Made by a program: the position numbers and the translations under genes. Below, piece by piece: positions 1 through 11,463 of a stretch of DNA of 64,000 bases. The notes beneath the pieces were generated by a model. The model searched no databases and was not told the origin of the DNA. It saw only the letters and a program-made list of their open reading frames with translations. Position 1 is the stretch's first letter. Every line of letters begins with the position of its first letter. The stretch lies in the NCBI GenBank assembly GCA_021399435.1, contig JAJTUP010000010.1, positions 1,116,001 through 1,180,000 of the forward strand, written 5' to 3'. Source of the stretch: Diaporthe sp. PMI_573 (Eukaryota > Ascomycota > Sordariomycetes > Diaporthales > Diaporthaceae).

Positions 1-2223
1 CTGTGCCCTCAGCGCGCCGACCTCGGCCTTGGACATGGCCCTCGCCTCGTCCTGCTTCGCCTTGCGGCCGCTGCCGCGCCCGCCCCACTTGCCCATCTGC
101 TCGAGGTCCTCCGAGTCGTACTCGACGCCGAGCTCCTCGGCGGCGTTGCGCATCCAGTCGTCCTCCTTGCTGCCCTTCTCCTTGGCGAGCTGCGAGTCGG
201 CGACCCGCTTGGCCAGCGTCACGCGCTCCTTGAGCCGGTTCACCAGCCGCCGGTCCACGTCGATGGTGCGGATGAAGAAGTCGTTCTTGCGGCTCAGCCC
301 GGAACCCGGCTTCGCCGTCGCGTGCACCTTGGCGATCAGCCGCCGGGTCGACACCACCTCCTCGGGTGCGCACAGCAGCACGCTCAGTCCCGACTGCGCC
401 GCACGCGCCGTTCGGCCCGACCGGTGCACGTAGGCGTCTGCCGCGCGCGGCACGTGGTAGTGGATCACGACGTCGATGCCCGGGATGTCGAGGCCGCGGG
501 CGGCGACGTCCGTGGCGAGGAGGATGGAGTGAGTTCCGGGCTTGGCGCTGGTGAAGCGCTCGACGGAGCGTAGTCTGGCCTTCTGGGCCATTTGTGAGTG
601 GAGGGCGTGGACTGGGAGGTTGAGGTTCTGTAGCATAGGCAACAGTCGGCGCACTGAGCCGATCGAGTTGCTGAAGACTAGAATGCGTTGCGTCGGTTGG
701 AGTAGGATGAGAGAATAGAGGTACAGATCCTGTTGAGAAATTAGCGGGTGGGTTGACGGCCAGCAATGGGACGCTGTGGACATACCTTCTCCATCGCGCC
801 ACATTCCACCAGACCCTCCTTGAGCCCCTGTGCCATCTGGGCGACTGGATTAACATCGACGAACTTGGGCTTCTCTTCCCGGAAGTTCAACTTCTTCAAA
901 AGGTACTCCATGGACTCTTGCGTATCCATCAGGTTGGATTTGCCCTTTCCTGCCAGCTTCTGCTGGAGATTCTTGTTGAACGTGGCAGAAAAGACCAACG
1001 TCTGTCTTGGGAAGAGCTCTGGCCCCTCATCATCCTCATCGACCTCGACTCTGTCGATGGCCTTCAGAATCTCCTCTGCCTCCTTAAAATGACCATCCGT
1101 GAGGAGACGGTCGGCCTCATCCACCACTAGGAAGTTGACCGTCTTGAAGGAATCCAATAAGGCGGTGCTTGAACTGAGGACTTCCCACAGACGGCCTGGG
1201 GTTCCGATCACGATATCTGCCTTTTCGAGCTGCCGTTGTTGCTTGTGCACGGAGAGACCGCCCGTCACTGAACAGATATATGGCGGTGTAGTAAGCCCTT
1301 CGCACAGCGCTTTGATGTGATTTGTGATCTGGTGAGCCAGCTCCCTGGTCGGCGACATGACCAATCCTATTGGTGATTTCTTCCCCGCCGATTTGCCCTC
1401 TCCCTGCCTCGAAAGCCATGCCTCGACAATAGGTATCGCGAACGCCAGCGTTTTTCCGGATCCAGTCGAGGCCTTGCCGATGACGTCGTGTCCAGCTGAT
1501 ATCTTTCGTATAGTTGCAGACTGTATGTCGGTCGGTTTTGCGAACTTGAGTCGTGCAAGGCAGGCGATCATCTGCGGCGACAGATCGAGGGATGCCCATT
1601 TCGACATGTCCACATCCTCCCCGGCGTCATCTACGGCAGCATCCTTGGCCGAGGCGAACACATTGCTTTCAAGCTGTTGGTCCTCTTCTGTCTGGGTCAT
1701 TCCTTTATTCTTTTTCTTCTGCTGCTGCTTCTTGTCCTTCTTCTGCGGCTCTTGTGTCTCTTTAATGGAATCATTTTTGGGTTTGCTCTCGGTGGCCGTC
1801 GTCGTATCGCGTTCCGAGGGAGAGGCCTCCTCGGTTTCATTGTGTATGGGGGTTTCTGCTGGATCATCTCCGAAGCCTTCGAACTCGTCGCCATCGTCCT
1901 CGGCAGGGGTGGGGGCGTCCTCAGCGGTAACCTGGATCGACGTTAGTGCCCCGGTTGATAAAGTGGCAGAAGTGGCAGAAGACATCGCTTACAAACTTGA
2001 CAACGTTCCCATTGCGTACGACGTCGACGCCTGAAATCTCCTCGAGGCCGAAGAATCCCTCAGCATCATTGAACATCTCGGGCAGATCGACTGGCTTCCA
2101 TGCTAGCGAGTTGGCATCGACGACGCGCTTCGGCTTGGAGGGCTTGGAGGACTTGGCCGGAGCCTGCTTCCTCTTCTTCACGGGCGCATTGGCGACGGCC
2201 AGTCTCTTTCTCTTCTGCACCAT
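1..2223 (-). CDS. mak5: MAK5-type DEAD-box RNA helicase (3' end cut by window edge)
   Basis: ATP-dependent RNA helicase of the nucleolar Mak5 family, which acts in 60S ribosomal subunit assembly. Exons on the minus strand are 2223-1993, 1931-786 and 729-1; both introns (61 and 56 bp) have GT..AG ends, and the 1932-1992 intron has a CTAAC branch site. The 702 residues present begin with a lysine-rich nucleolar-type N-terminus containing the Mak5-typical GLEEISGVDVV stretch, then an acidic and lysine-rich linker. The helicase core follows: Q-motif FAKPTDIQ, Walker A ASTGSGKT, SPTRELAHQ, TPGR, VDEADRLL, SAT, and in the last exon ATDVAARGLDIPG and HRSGRTARA. The reading frame is still open at base 1, so the C-terminus lies outside the window. 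It is divergent from trm7. Confidence 0.93.
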
Positions 2224-2776
2224 TTTGCTTTCCTTGAGAAGTGCCCGTGGAAGCGTTGAGATCGGCGATAACAGAGGTGAGGATGAAGAGGGTGTTTGCG
2301 CAGTCGGTGGCCTGCTCCTCCAGAAAAAAAATGCAGCCGGACGGCCAGCTCAAGGTGGGGGTCAATCCGCACGAGCCACGAGCTTAATTCAGCCCTACGA
2401 CCACAGGCTCTTTCAACATTCGTTAGTGAGGGACTTGTCTGCCTCGATCGTTTGAAGGACGGTGTTCATTAGGCAGTTCAGGTATTTGGTCAATTAACGA
2501 TAGCATGTTCTGTTGCAATTCGTCCCACATAAGTCCAGTCTGCCAATCACCCGGAAGCAATTGCACTCTCATGAACTCTGAGCACATCCGTAACGCGGGT
2601 TGGGCCAGTGCCTCGGCAGTGAGTGGTGGTAGTCGCTAACGCTATTTTGACTCTGGACCCCTGTGAGCTGCAGATCCTGGCCGAGGGAAATTTTTGGCGA
2701 GTGACCTCGAAGCAACCCGCCTTACCCGACGGCACCTTCAAGACCGATTTAGGTCTCATCCAGTTCCTATTTCACG
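2224..2776. promoter_or_regulatory. Shared divergent promoter region of mak5 and trm7
   Basis: About 550 bp separate the two start codons. The stretch contains an A-rich run near 2324-2331 but no convincing TATA element or further gene. It must hold the promoters and 5' leaders of both genes. Both serve translation-apparatus biogenesis, so co-regulation is a reasonable inference. Confidence 0.5.
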
Positions 2777-4044
2777 ATGGGGAAATCTTCAAAGGACAAG
2801 CGTGATGCTTACTATAGGCTCGCAAAAGAGCAAGGCTGGCGCGCTCGAAGTGCCTTTAAGCTGCTCCAGCTCGATGAAGGTCCGTTCAACACGCTGCAGC
2901 CTTGTCTTTGCCCCTTCCGCGGCTGTCTGCTTCATAACCTATGCATGCTCTGACAGTTTCCACAGAATTCAATCTGTTTGAGGACGTAACTCGAGTGGTG
3001 GATCTCTGTGCAGCACCGGGCAGTTGGTCACAGGTCCTGTCTCGGGTGCTCATCAAGGGCGAGAAGTTCGGCCGTGCAGCATGGCAGGACAAGGAGGCAC
3101 AGCTGCGGCAGCAGATGCTGCGCGTCTTTGCCCCAGATGTAGCAGCAAATATTGACGTCAAGCAAGGCGACGACGAGCTCAAACCGCGCAAAGACGCCAA
3201 GATCGTCTCAATAGACCTGCAGCCAATAAGCCCGCTGCCAGGGATCGTCACCCTCCGCGCCGACATCACCCACCCAGCGACTGTGCCCCTGCTCCTGAAG
3301 GCACTGGACCCCGAGTACGACGCCAGCAAGAGGAGCCAGCAGGCTTCTCACCCTGTGGACCTGGTGCTTAGCGACGGCGCGCCCGACGTGACTGGCCTGC
3401 ACGATTTGGATATCTACGTCCAGTCGCAGCTACTCTTTGCAGCCCTCAACCTGGCCCTGTGCGTGCTGAAACCAGGCGGGAAATTCGTGGCAAAGATATT
3501 CCGCGGCAGAAACGTCGATGTGCTCTACGCCCAGCTGAAGTTGTTTTTCGAGCGCGTCGTGGTGGCCAAGCCCCGCTCCTCGAGAGCCAGCAGTATTGAG
3601 GCCTTCATCGTCTGCCTCAACTTCCAGCCCCCACCGGGATTTATAGCAAGCCTGGACGAGCCGCTTGGTGTTGGCCACAAACTGCCGCGCATGATCAACG
3701 AGAGGACCGATAGCCTGCCCATAATAGCGAAGACGACGATGCAGAACCCGGCTACGGGCGCTTGGGACGTGGCGCCAGAGCCTGGCTCCCGTGTCCGACC
3801 AGATGGCATGGTCGAGGTTGAGATAGATGACGAGACGTATGGCGATACGGAGGACGCAAGATGGATCGCTCCGTTCATTGCATGCGGTGATCTCTCTGCC
3901 TTTGACTCTGATGCGTCGTATCAGTTGCCTGAGGGCCACATCGCATTAGATCCGGTTCAGCCCCCAACGGCACCACCTTACAAACGAGCCATCGAGATGA
4001 GGAGGGCAGCCGGTGGGGCATACGGCAAGACAGTAAAGAGTTGA
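2777..4044 (+). CDS. trm7: tRNA 2'-O-ribose methyltransferase TRM7 (FtsJ family)
   Basis: SAM-dependent methyltransferase that in yeast modifies riboses 32 and 34 of the tRNA anticodon loop in the cytoplasm. Exons 2777-2879 and 2966-4044 give 393 residues. The first exon reads [20 protein letters not shown], almost the family signature, with the catalytic Lys at residue 28 (SAFKLLQ). Exon 2 carries the SAM site [13 protein letters not shown], the catalytic Asp in [10 protein letters not shown], Lys in FVAKIFRG and Glu in SIEAFIVC, completing the K-D-K-E tetrad. The intron donor is the weak GTCCGT; the acceptor TTCCACAG was chosen because it yields [11 protein letters not shown] in frame. An acceptor nine bases earlier (TGACAG) is also in frame and would add three residues. 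The C-terminal ~100 residues are less conserved in type. Compared with other members there is no missing key residue. Confidence 0.95.
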
Positions 4045-4146
4045 TTCCAATCTAATAACCCTTTCTGGTTCCCAACACCAGGAGCTCTAAATCTATAAAG
4101 TCCCACGCCCAGCAGCATCTAGGGGCATGAAAACACAGCCGGGTAT

Positions 4147-4743
4147 TCAGTGACTAGAGGCTGGGCCCTTCTTCTCCAACAGCTTCAAGTTGGGGTTGGT
4201 GTTGGTTGCGAAGAAGTCATGAGCATCAAACATTTTGGCGTACAGCTTCTCACTCTCAGGGCTGCTCGCGAGGATCCACAGAGCTCTCAGCTCTGGCCAA
4301 CCCTCCACAACCTCGTTCAGGCACTTCATCAGGAAATTGCCCAGGCCCTTCTGCTGGTGCTCAGTGAGGACGTACACGTCCGTCAGGTACCCAAATGTGA
4401 CGCGGTCCGTGATGAGCCTTGCGGCTCCGATCATTGTGCGCTTCTGGTCTACCGGTCGGCTACGTCAGTCACCGCCATCACCACCAGAGACGGTACAGGC
4501 TGAGATACCTTTAATCGGCTGCCCCGAATTCTCGGGCTCGAGTGAGTAGAGACCGATGATCATGCAGTTGTCGACCAGCGTCTGCAAACGGTCCTCCGGC
4601 AGGGCCTTGGCCCACCAGAGCATGTCCGAGCCGAGCGCGGCGTTTAAGGCGTCCAGTTGCAGGAGGCCGGGGTCGGTGGAGCACAAATAGGTCCTGGCCG
4701 CCCCGTCGCCATAGGTCCAGGTCTTGTGTTCTGGGGACGCCAT
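4147..4743 (-). CDS. GNAT-family N-acetyltransferase
   Basis: Small acetyltransferase of 178 residues from exons 4743-4509 and 4448-4147, joined through a 60-bp GT..AG intron that keeps the frame (PIK|DQKRTM). The acetyl-CoA binding region is visible as VYVLTEHQQKGLGNFLM, a Q/RxxGxG/A-type motif, preceded by the beta strand TFGYLTDVYVL. This is the architecture of uncharacterised fungal GNAT proteins; the substrate cannot be deduced. The start at 4743 gives MASPEHKTWTYG; the upstream frame is open but has no supporting features. The gene is convergent with trm7, about 100 bp away, so the two transcripts may overlap at their 3' ends. Confidence 0.85.
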
Positions 4744-5909
4744 TTTGAACTCTGGGATTGGAACGCGTGGCAATGCAATTTGGGTGGCCACGCCGGAACA
4801 TACATCGTCTTTACGTATCCACTTGGCATTTTCGACCAACCACCTCGGCCTATGCGCACATAAACACAGCCCTGCTGCGCAAGTGCGGATGGATGACTCA
4901 GGTACACAGTAATGACGACTAATCACAGCGCGGCGCATTCTGAGTTGACAGCGACACATTGCACGCCCCGCACCGGCTCTCGCAGGGTCTCGGCGGACAG
5001 GTCGTATTTTTACGATAAAAGTACCTACCCCAGTATGAATCAAGATGTTTTTTCTGCTGGACAGCGCCTGTGCCCACATATGAAAATAGACGTCGCAATC
5101 CAGGCGGTCGAGCTCGATCCGAAGCCGTGGGGCCGTCAATCATGCATTAGTATCAGGTCTAAAGGACGTAGTACGACAGTATACGCGTACACGCTCCTAT
5201 GCCGACCCGAGCTCGGATTATCCGACGGATTTAGCGTGGCGGACGTCGCCCAGTTTTAACTCAAAAGAGAAGCTTCGACTCGGTATGTGGGACCACGGGC
5301 CTCACCTCTGCTGCCAAGCGGAAGCTCTCGTGCAGCTCGCTCAAATAGGGCAGGTTATCCCGGTGGGGGTCCCGAGGCTGACTACTCAGGCCCTGCTAAG
5401 CATCCTCAGCCATTTTTGTACCGGATTAACACTTTTCAGACTTCCTGTCGACCGATCTCACCGACATAATCCTCAAGAAGGGCCGTGACAAAGTGTAGGT
5501 CGAGGATTGTGCAACACCAGCGATAAATTTAACAACAGTCTGAATTGACACTGACAAAACAACACCGACATAGTCCCCAGCCGGGCTCGACTTATTAACT
5601 GTATTAGAGCTGGAATGCGCAATGCCAATTTCTTGAACCCCCCGTCTGGTTGTTAGAGTTCACGGGACAGACGGCAGGGCAAAGCTGGTTAAATTGAGAC
5701 CTTGCTCCTTGATACCTTATAAGAACCCTAGTCGCCCTGTGCACTCAATAGTGGGCGTCCCGCCACGAGGGTGGCCCGCAGTCTGCGTCAAGACTTACGA
5801 GTCTCGCAGCCGCTTCGGATCCGCTGCTTTTTATGAATACGTGTATTAATACGTGTATTCCTCCCTCCAGTCCTGCATTGGGGTCCCGGATGACACCGAC
5901 CTGCATGAA
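4744..5909. other. Intergenic region between the GNAT gene and a Zn2Cys6 regulator
   Basis: No gene is supported in these 1.17 kb; the open frames have random composition and lack fungal splice structure. The region holds the two divergent promoters and a 12-bp tandem repeat just before the regulator. Confidence 0.6.
5836..5859. repeat. Tandem 12-bp repeat AATACGTGTATT x2 upstream of a Zn2Cys6 gene
   Basis: Two perfect head-to-tail copies of AATACGTGTATT end 50 bp before the likely ATG. Each unit is nearly palindromic around ACGTGT. It may be a transcription factor site, possibly for autoregulation, but this is inference from position and symmetry only. Confidence 0.5.
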
Positions 5910-7497
5910 ATGACGCCAATCGAAGGAGCCGCCTCAAAGATGTTGCGCAGAAGCCACAAGAAGTCAAGACGAGGTTGTCTTGAATGCAAGAGGCGACACA
6001 TCAAGGTTTGTGATGCCCCATCTGTCATGAAGGATTACATAGTGGGTCTCGTGGGAAAACAATCCCCTAGATTGGCTGAAGATCGGTGCTTTGGGCCGTT
6101 GTCGTCTTTCGGGGCGGTTGGCCGACACAATTGACAACCAAAGACAGTAACGGCCGAATTACAACTAACCTTCCTCCCTACAACAGTGCGATGAGACCCG
6201 ACCTAGCTGTCTTAACTGCGGAATTGCAGAACGTTCATGCTCGTATCCAGCAAGCGGTGCTGCGTCGCCCCCAAACCGGAGATCCCCCGTGAGCACCTCA
6301 GCACCATGCCCAACGCCAGCCTCGAATCTTTCACCACCCCCTCCACCTGTGGCGGTGGCCAGTCGAGGGCTGGGAGAAGGTCTCACAGGACCGAGACCGA
6401 CACTATTCGCAGCAAAAGGCCCGGGTGGGGACGATCCTAACGTCAACATGGCACATCTCGAGCTGTATCACCACTTTTCAATGCCGCCTTCTAGCAACTA
6501 CTTCTTCTGTCTCGCGACTCCGGAAATGGCGGACGCCATGAAAAACAGCGCCTTGGAGCATTCGGTCCAGGTGCCCTACCTGATGCACCAGCTCCTGGCG
6601 ATATCAGCTCGTGACAAGAGCAGGCGGGCAGCCGACGACGACACGAGGGCATCCTACCTCAAACTAGCGGTGCAGCTCCAAAACCACGCCCTCGCCTTGT
6701 TCGACGCCTCAATCCCCGTGCCCTCGTCGTTAGCAAGCTCAAGGCAGAGCACACCGATCCTAGCCTTCGCGTCGATGTTGGGCACCCACGCGCTGTGCGA
6801 CACCTTAACCACCCTCGAAGAGCCCGCAGCGTCGCAGACCGAAATGGACGAATGCCAGCAGCGCAGCTCGCTACAAGACTTCCTCACCAAGTGGCTCGAC
6901 TACATCCGGCTCCACCGCAGCGTGAGCACCCACGCTCTGGCCGCGTCCCACTCCTCAGAACTGCAGCCGCTCCTGCAGCACGGCCGCGCGATGGTTGAGA
7001 GGCAGCCAGTTGGCCACCAGACCGACGCCCTCCTCGCAAGGGTAGCCGCGCTCCAGGGCCTGTCGTCCGAGGTGCTCACCGCGTGCCTGACGGCCGTGGA
7101 CCTGCTCCAGGTCGCCATCGACATTGGCAGCGACCCGCCGCCCGCAGAATCATCCGCCGACGGCGCCAGTAGCACCACCCGTGCCTCCTCCAGCCCCGAA
7201 CACCTGCCCATCTGGTGGGCCCTCTCCGCCCCGGACGCCTTCGTCGAGGCCCTCGCCACGGGCCTGCCGGACCTCGTCGCCGTGCTGGCCTACTACGCCG
7301 TGCTCCTGCACCGCGCACGGTCCTGCTGGGCCGTCGGCCCGGCCGTCGGCACCAGGCTGCTGCAGGTCCTGACTGCGCACCTCGGCCTCAAGTACACAGA
7401 GGTGCTGGCGTACCCGCGCAAGGAGCTCGGCATGGGGCATTTCGGTGCTGTTTACGAGGCCGAGATCAGGGACTGGTCGGGGCGGCCGGGCGCGTAG
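5910..7497 (+). CDS. Short Zn2Cys6 transcription factor (UPC2-like architecture)
   Basis: DNA-binding regulator of 468 residues. Exons 5910-6005 and 6187-7497 are joined so that KRRHIK runs into CDETRPSC; without splicing the zinc cluster is broken by stops. The cluster at residues 23-50 has spacing C-x2-C-x6-C-x6-C-x2-C-x6-C (CLEC..CDETRPSC..NC..C). It is preceded by the basic HKKSRRG typical of the sterol-uptake-control (Upc2) style of fungal C6 proteins. The rest is a loosely conserved helical region beginning near VNMAHLELYHHFS, as in that group. The start could also be the in-frame ATG at 5940. The intron (181 bp) is longer than the others here. The target pathway is unknown, and no metabolic gene lies directly beside it. 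Confidence 0.82.
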
Positions 7498-8538
7498 GAT
7501 ACGCCCCGTGGCCTTGGTGTGAAAGAGGCGAGGGTTGGGTCGGTGGGAATGATTAGGGCGCATAGTTGGCGTTTGGTGCTTGGTATACCCGCAGTTGGCG
7601 TAAATATGTGGTCATGGTGAGGCGTGAGATCTTGCCCGGTCAGGAGTCAATTTTATCTCGCCCTTTCTCTCGTCGGCCATCAAATCACCTCTATCACGGG
7701 TCCGTGCTATGACTATCGAATTTGTGATGCCGGGGCTATTGTTGCAAGAGCGGACTAAGCCGTACAAGATCCTCGGAAAAGTTGACGGTCCATTATGGAA
7801 GATTGTCGTACCAGATATTCGTCTTGCAAGTCCCGGCAAAAGAGACAACTGTACTGGACGACATGGCAACGCCTGGTATCACTTCGGGATAACAATGTGC
7901 GAAGCCAGCCGCTGTGTGGAACCCTTGTCCAATATACTGATGATTCGACCATCGGAGATATAAGCGCAACACTCTCATCGGCAAGCTCCGTGGATCATGG
8001 GGCAGGCAGAGAACCTCTTTGGGCAAACCTCACAAGCATCGAGTCAGTCCAGGAGGACCCCGTGAGTCGCTTACGGGTTGATCAGCCGGAACTGGTTAAT
8101 GACAAGGACTACGAGGGCCTGGAACACATTTACCTGGCGGGTCCCAAGGAAGCTTGAGTGCACCGAGGTGCGTCCCAGCATGGCTTGTGCTCCTGTGGCA
8201 CGCACATCCGCGGAACAAGAATGTGACCGCTTCTGGGTGACATGGTCTGGGGCTTTATTTGCTCAGTCATTCATCAACATGGGCCTTGTGTGATTCGAGG
8301 TTGCCAGTTCCACCGTCGTCTTCCTGCGGCAGAACTTCAGGCAAGACAGGGTGAACACATCAACGTGTACACTTGATTCGTCACTCATTATGTACATCTT
8401 AGGCGTGTTCCGAACCAGCCCAAGTTTCCATCGGCAGCAAGTCAAACCGATCTTCTGTCCTCGGCTCGGGACAGGTCAGCCTAAAAGGCCAATCTCCAAC
8501 CGCCACAAATACTCGTCGCCAACTCTATCGAGACCTCT
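7498..8538. other. Convergent intergenic region, no gene seen
   Basis: About 1 kb between two 3' ends. Short open frames on both strands have no start context, splice signals or recognisable protein features. It is probably 3' untranslated sequence and spacer. Confidence 0.6.
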
Positions 8539-8924
8539 CTACTGCTTGTAGCAAGGCGTGCGGCCCTGTGCCGTGATGAACGAGATACACCCATAGCTGC
8601 CACCAGCGTTGCAAGCCGTGCCGGCCGTGCCGTCGGCGTTGCTGACGCCGTCTGCGCGGTGAGCACCGGAGCAGATCTTCGTGCAGTCTAGGTTACCAAT
8701 TGCGGCGTCCTAATTTTGGCACAAGCAAGGGCTCTTGTCAGTATTCGTTTACTTCTTCTTTTTCTCACTAGAGCTCAGGAGGGGGAGTCTAGGTATGGCT
8801 AGCTGCTCACCGAGTAGACGCAACAGTGGCTGTTGTCTTGGAACTTGCACTGGCAGTATGTGCAGGCCTGTGCCGTGAGGGCACTGGCAAGGAGGACGAG
8901 GCCGAGGCGGATGATGGCGACCAT
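8539..8924 (-). CDS. Small secreted cysteine-rich protein (candidate effector)
   Basis: A two-exon gene too short for simple ORF calling: exons 8924-8811 and 8709-8539 around a 101-bp GT..AG intron, in phase, give 94 residues. Residues 1-20 (MVAIIRLGLVLLASALTAQA) form a textbook signal peptide with an AQA cleavage site. The mature part has ten cysteines: CTYCQC, the pair CC at 34-35, and single Cys in exon 2 near LDCTKIC, TACNAGG, YGCIS and the C-terminal PCYKQ. The spacing suggests about five disulfides. Intron stops make splicing essential. A perfect TATAAAAA lies about 107 bp upstream. I do not recognise a named family; small secreted Cys-rich proteins of fungi include effectors and surface or antimicrobial proteins, and none of these roles can be assigned. 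Confidence 0.8.
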
Positions 8925-11463
8925 GTTGGATGTTGGAGCGGGATGTTGGTGTGATAAGAGGCAGGACTGGAGGACGGCTGTGAAGGATGGATGTTACAAT
9001 CAACCACCTCGAGCAGGAACGACGACCGCCTTTTTATACCTGCGTCGGAGGGGCGAGCGAGCCATGTCGAGATGTTCTTTCCTCTACCTTCACCTGTTTC
9101 TGTGGAGGCCTGAGGACCAGAATTTCCCTTCTTCCGAGAACGATCTGTCGCCCGCTGGCCTTTCCTCGTTGTCCTTCATAGCGACCGCCGGAGACGCATA
9201 CCAGATTATCACATCCCGATGTGACCCCTTCGGGCAAGGGCAGCATGGTCCTGACTCGATATCAGCCGCCGGTGACAGAGTCCATGTCCGAGTGAGGCGA
9301 TGGTGGAGTGCCGGGGTATGGCACTGTGGGTTGGTGTCGTATTTGGGACCGAGTAGATTAGAGAACAAGCGCCGCGGAAGACAATCTTATCCCAAAAGCT
9401 GTCACCACAGCAAGCCCGTGTTCATCAGCCTTACACACTCCCGTAGTCGCCAAGATGGGGAGGGTGTTTAAGGTTATTCCAAGACGTGCAGTAGCTGCAA
9501 CCATCTCGATCCGTCCTCAGCCCTTTTGCTCTCGAAACAAACTAAATCAAGGGGACACTCGACCCATGTAGTACGAGCACTAGTTTCAATCCGTGTCTAC
9601 AGTGGGATCACTTGCGGGTCATAGTCGAGCGGCTGAACTTTCTGGGACACTTGCACAGTGGGCACACCATCCCACGGTTGCACTGCAGCCCACGTGCTGG
9701 ACGACCGAGCCGAAGTGCTACCATGGATGGGGGCGATGCAATATGCATTGGATATGCATTGGACTAGCTGGTAGTTCACTCTAGTAATGAACACCGACAC
9801 AATTTGCTGGCAAGCTCGGTGGCTACTGATCCGACATGTGTCAACACAAACAAACATCAATCGGTTTTTTTTTCATGCATGGGTAAGGAGAAAGTCACAT
9901 CACCGGCATCCAGGAGAACCAACAACCCTCTGCCCGGCCCCGGATATGCTCAGATGTCATATTTCCCAACACTGGAAACCCGACGGGTTCGAGTCAGAAC
10001 TCGCATGTATGGTGCACGACAGTGTATAAAGGCTCGGGTTGCTGCCGAGACCCCACAAGATGACAGGTCCCGCGGATGAGAACATGTATGCATGTGATAT
10101 TTGATCACGGCAGACTTCCACATAGAAGGATTCCGTTTCCCTTGTCCATATAGGCCAATGGTGATATGCTTGAGCCTCTAGGAATGGGATCTCGCCTACC
10201 TACACGCAGACATTCTTCGAGTGCCTGCTACGGACGTGCATTCTGGGCAGCTCATGGACCCACCACGAACTCCTAGCCGTAAAGAGTACCCGAAGCGGGC
10301 CGCGGCGATCCCTGGTTGGGTGGGGGAGGACGGCGATCCTCCGCATCTTAAAGGAAACAAGGATCTGGTCCACCAGGAGGAGGACCTTGAGGAAGATTGA
10401 GTGGTCAATTGATGTCCGGAACGTTTCGCTGTGAGTTGGGAAGAAGACGCCCACAGGCGTCTCTCTCCGTCACTTAGCGCCGGGGACAGACTTGACTTCC
10501 GCCCAGCAAACTCAAGGGAGGGGCAGTGCTTCATCGCAGTAGGTTGAACCACTCGAACACGGCAGGGCATTAGGGATAGTGAGGTCACGGCACTATTCCG
10601 TGTTGCCAATGCTGGAAGGAGTGAAGAAAACAAACATACCGCAAGGATGCTGCGGCGGACATATCTCGCTGACAGGTCTTATGCATGCCGCTGCGATGGG
10701 AACCACAATCTTGATGTAGGGTGGAAATGATGCAATTGCAGGCATGTCTATATAACAGGAGGGTATTTGAGACAAAGCTGCTACTTATGCAGGATCGAGA
10801 CGGTCAAATGGACAATAAAGGAAGGGAAAAAGAAAAGTGAAAAAAAGAAGAGAAATGCCCAACTCGTCCCCTCAAAGATGCCTCGCTTATTTTTCGTCCA
10901 ACCCATCAATCGTCTACAGCATAAACATAACCCAAAAACCGTTCACACATGTCCAGTCCAAACCCCCGCGCCATCACAGGAATACTTATAGTATCTACAT
11001 GGGTAATGGGTGGTTGTTATGGTTTTGAGGGTTGGGGGGGGGATGTCGAGGGACGACGCCAGCAACCCCCGGCATTGCTTCATTTCCCGTTGCGCGCAAA
11101 CGTGGCCTCCCTTCGCGCTGCCGAGTCCTCATGTGTAACATCTCTATGCTTTTAGAGGCCGCATATAACCGCCCGCGAATCCCATACATATATAATGGGT
11201 GGCGAGTCGTTGGTACCAAGCACACACCTTGAGCACGCCATATGTCGTGAGCGTGGCTCGAGTGCGGCTCATCGGCCGCCCCTTCCCCTACAGGGGGGAA
11301 GTGATTAACGAACCGCGCTGTTGAAAAGGCGTCTTTCCACTATCCTCGCAGCATTCGAGCTTCTGTCTCTTGCGATCCCCGATCGCTAGGTGCATCGTTT
11401 TTCATCGCGAACATTACTGGTTTGGCGCAATCCCCGGCCTTGAATGCGACCGGCTCAGTCCAT
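8925..11463. other. 2.5 kb intergenic region
   Basis: The first part is the promoter of the secreted Cys-rich gene. Purine-rich low-complexity sequence lies near 10815-10855 and a G-run near 11033-11041. The latter falls in the probable 3' untranslated area of the next minus-strand gene. Longer open frames (8833-9471 plus, 10196-10633 minus) have random-looking composition and are not supported as genes. Confidence 0.5.
9031..9038 (-). promoter_or_regulatory. TATA box of the small secreted protein gene
   Basis: The minus strand reads CAGG-TATAAAAA-GG about 107 bp before the ATG at 8924. The distance suits a fungal TATA promoter with a leader of roughly 50-80 bases. A consensus TATA supports strongly regulated expression of the secreted protein. 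Confidence 0.55.

Noticed and set aside
8833..9471. 212-codon open frame on the plus strand
   Set aside because: It runs antisense through exon 1 and the promoter of the secreted Cys-rich gene, and its composition is random (many Arg, Cys and Trp).
9974..9986. GGTTCGAGTC resembling a tRNA B box
   Set aside because: The flanks do not form a T-arm or an acceptor stem, and no A box stands at the right distance.
10196..10633. 145-codon minus-strand open frame
   Set aside because: Ser/Arg-rich random-looking composition, no domain, and no splice or promoter support.
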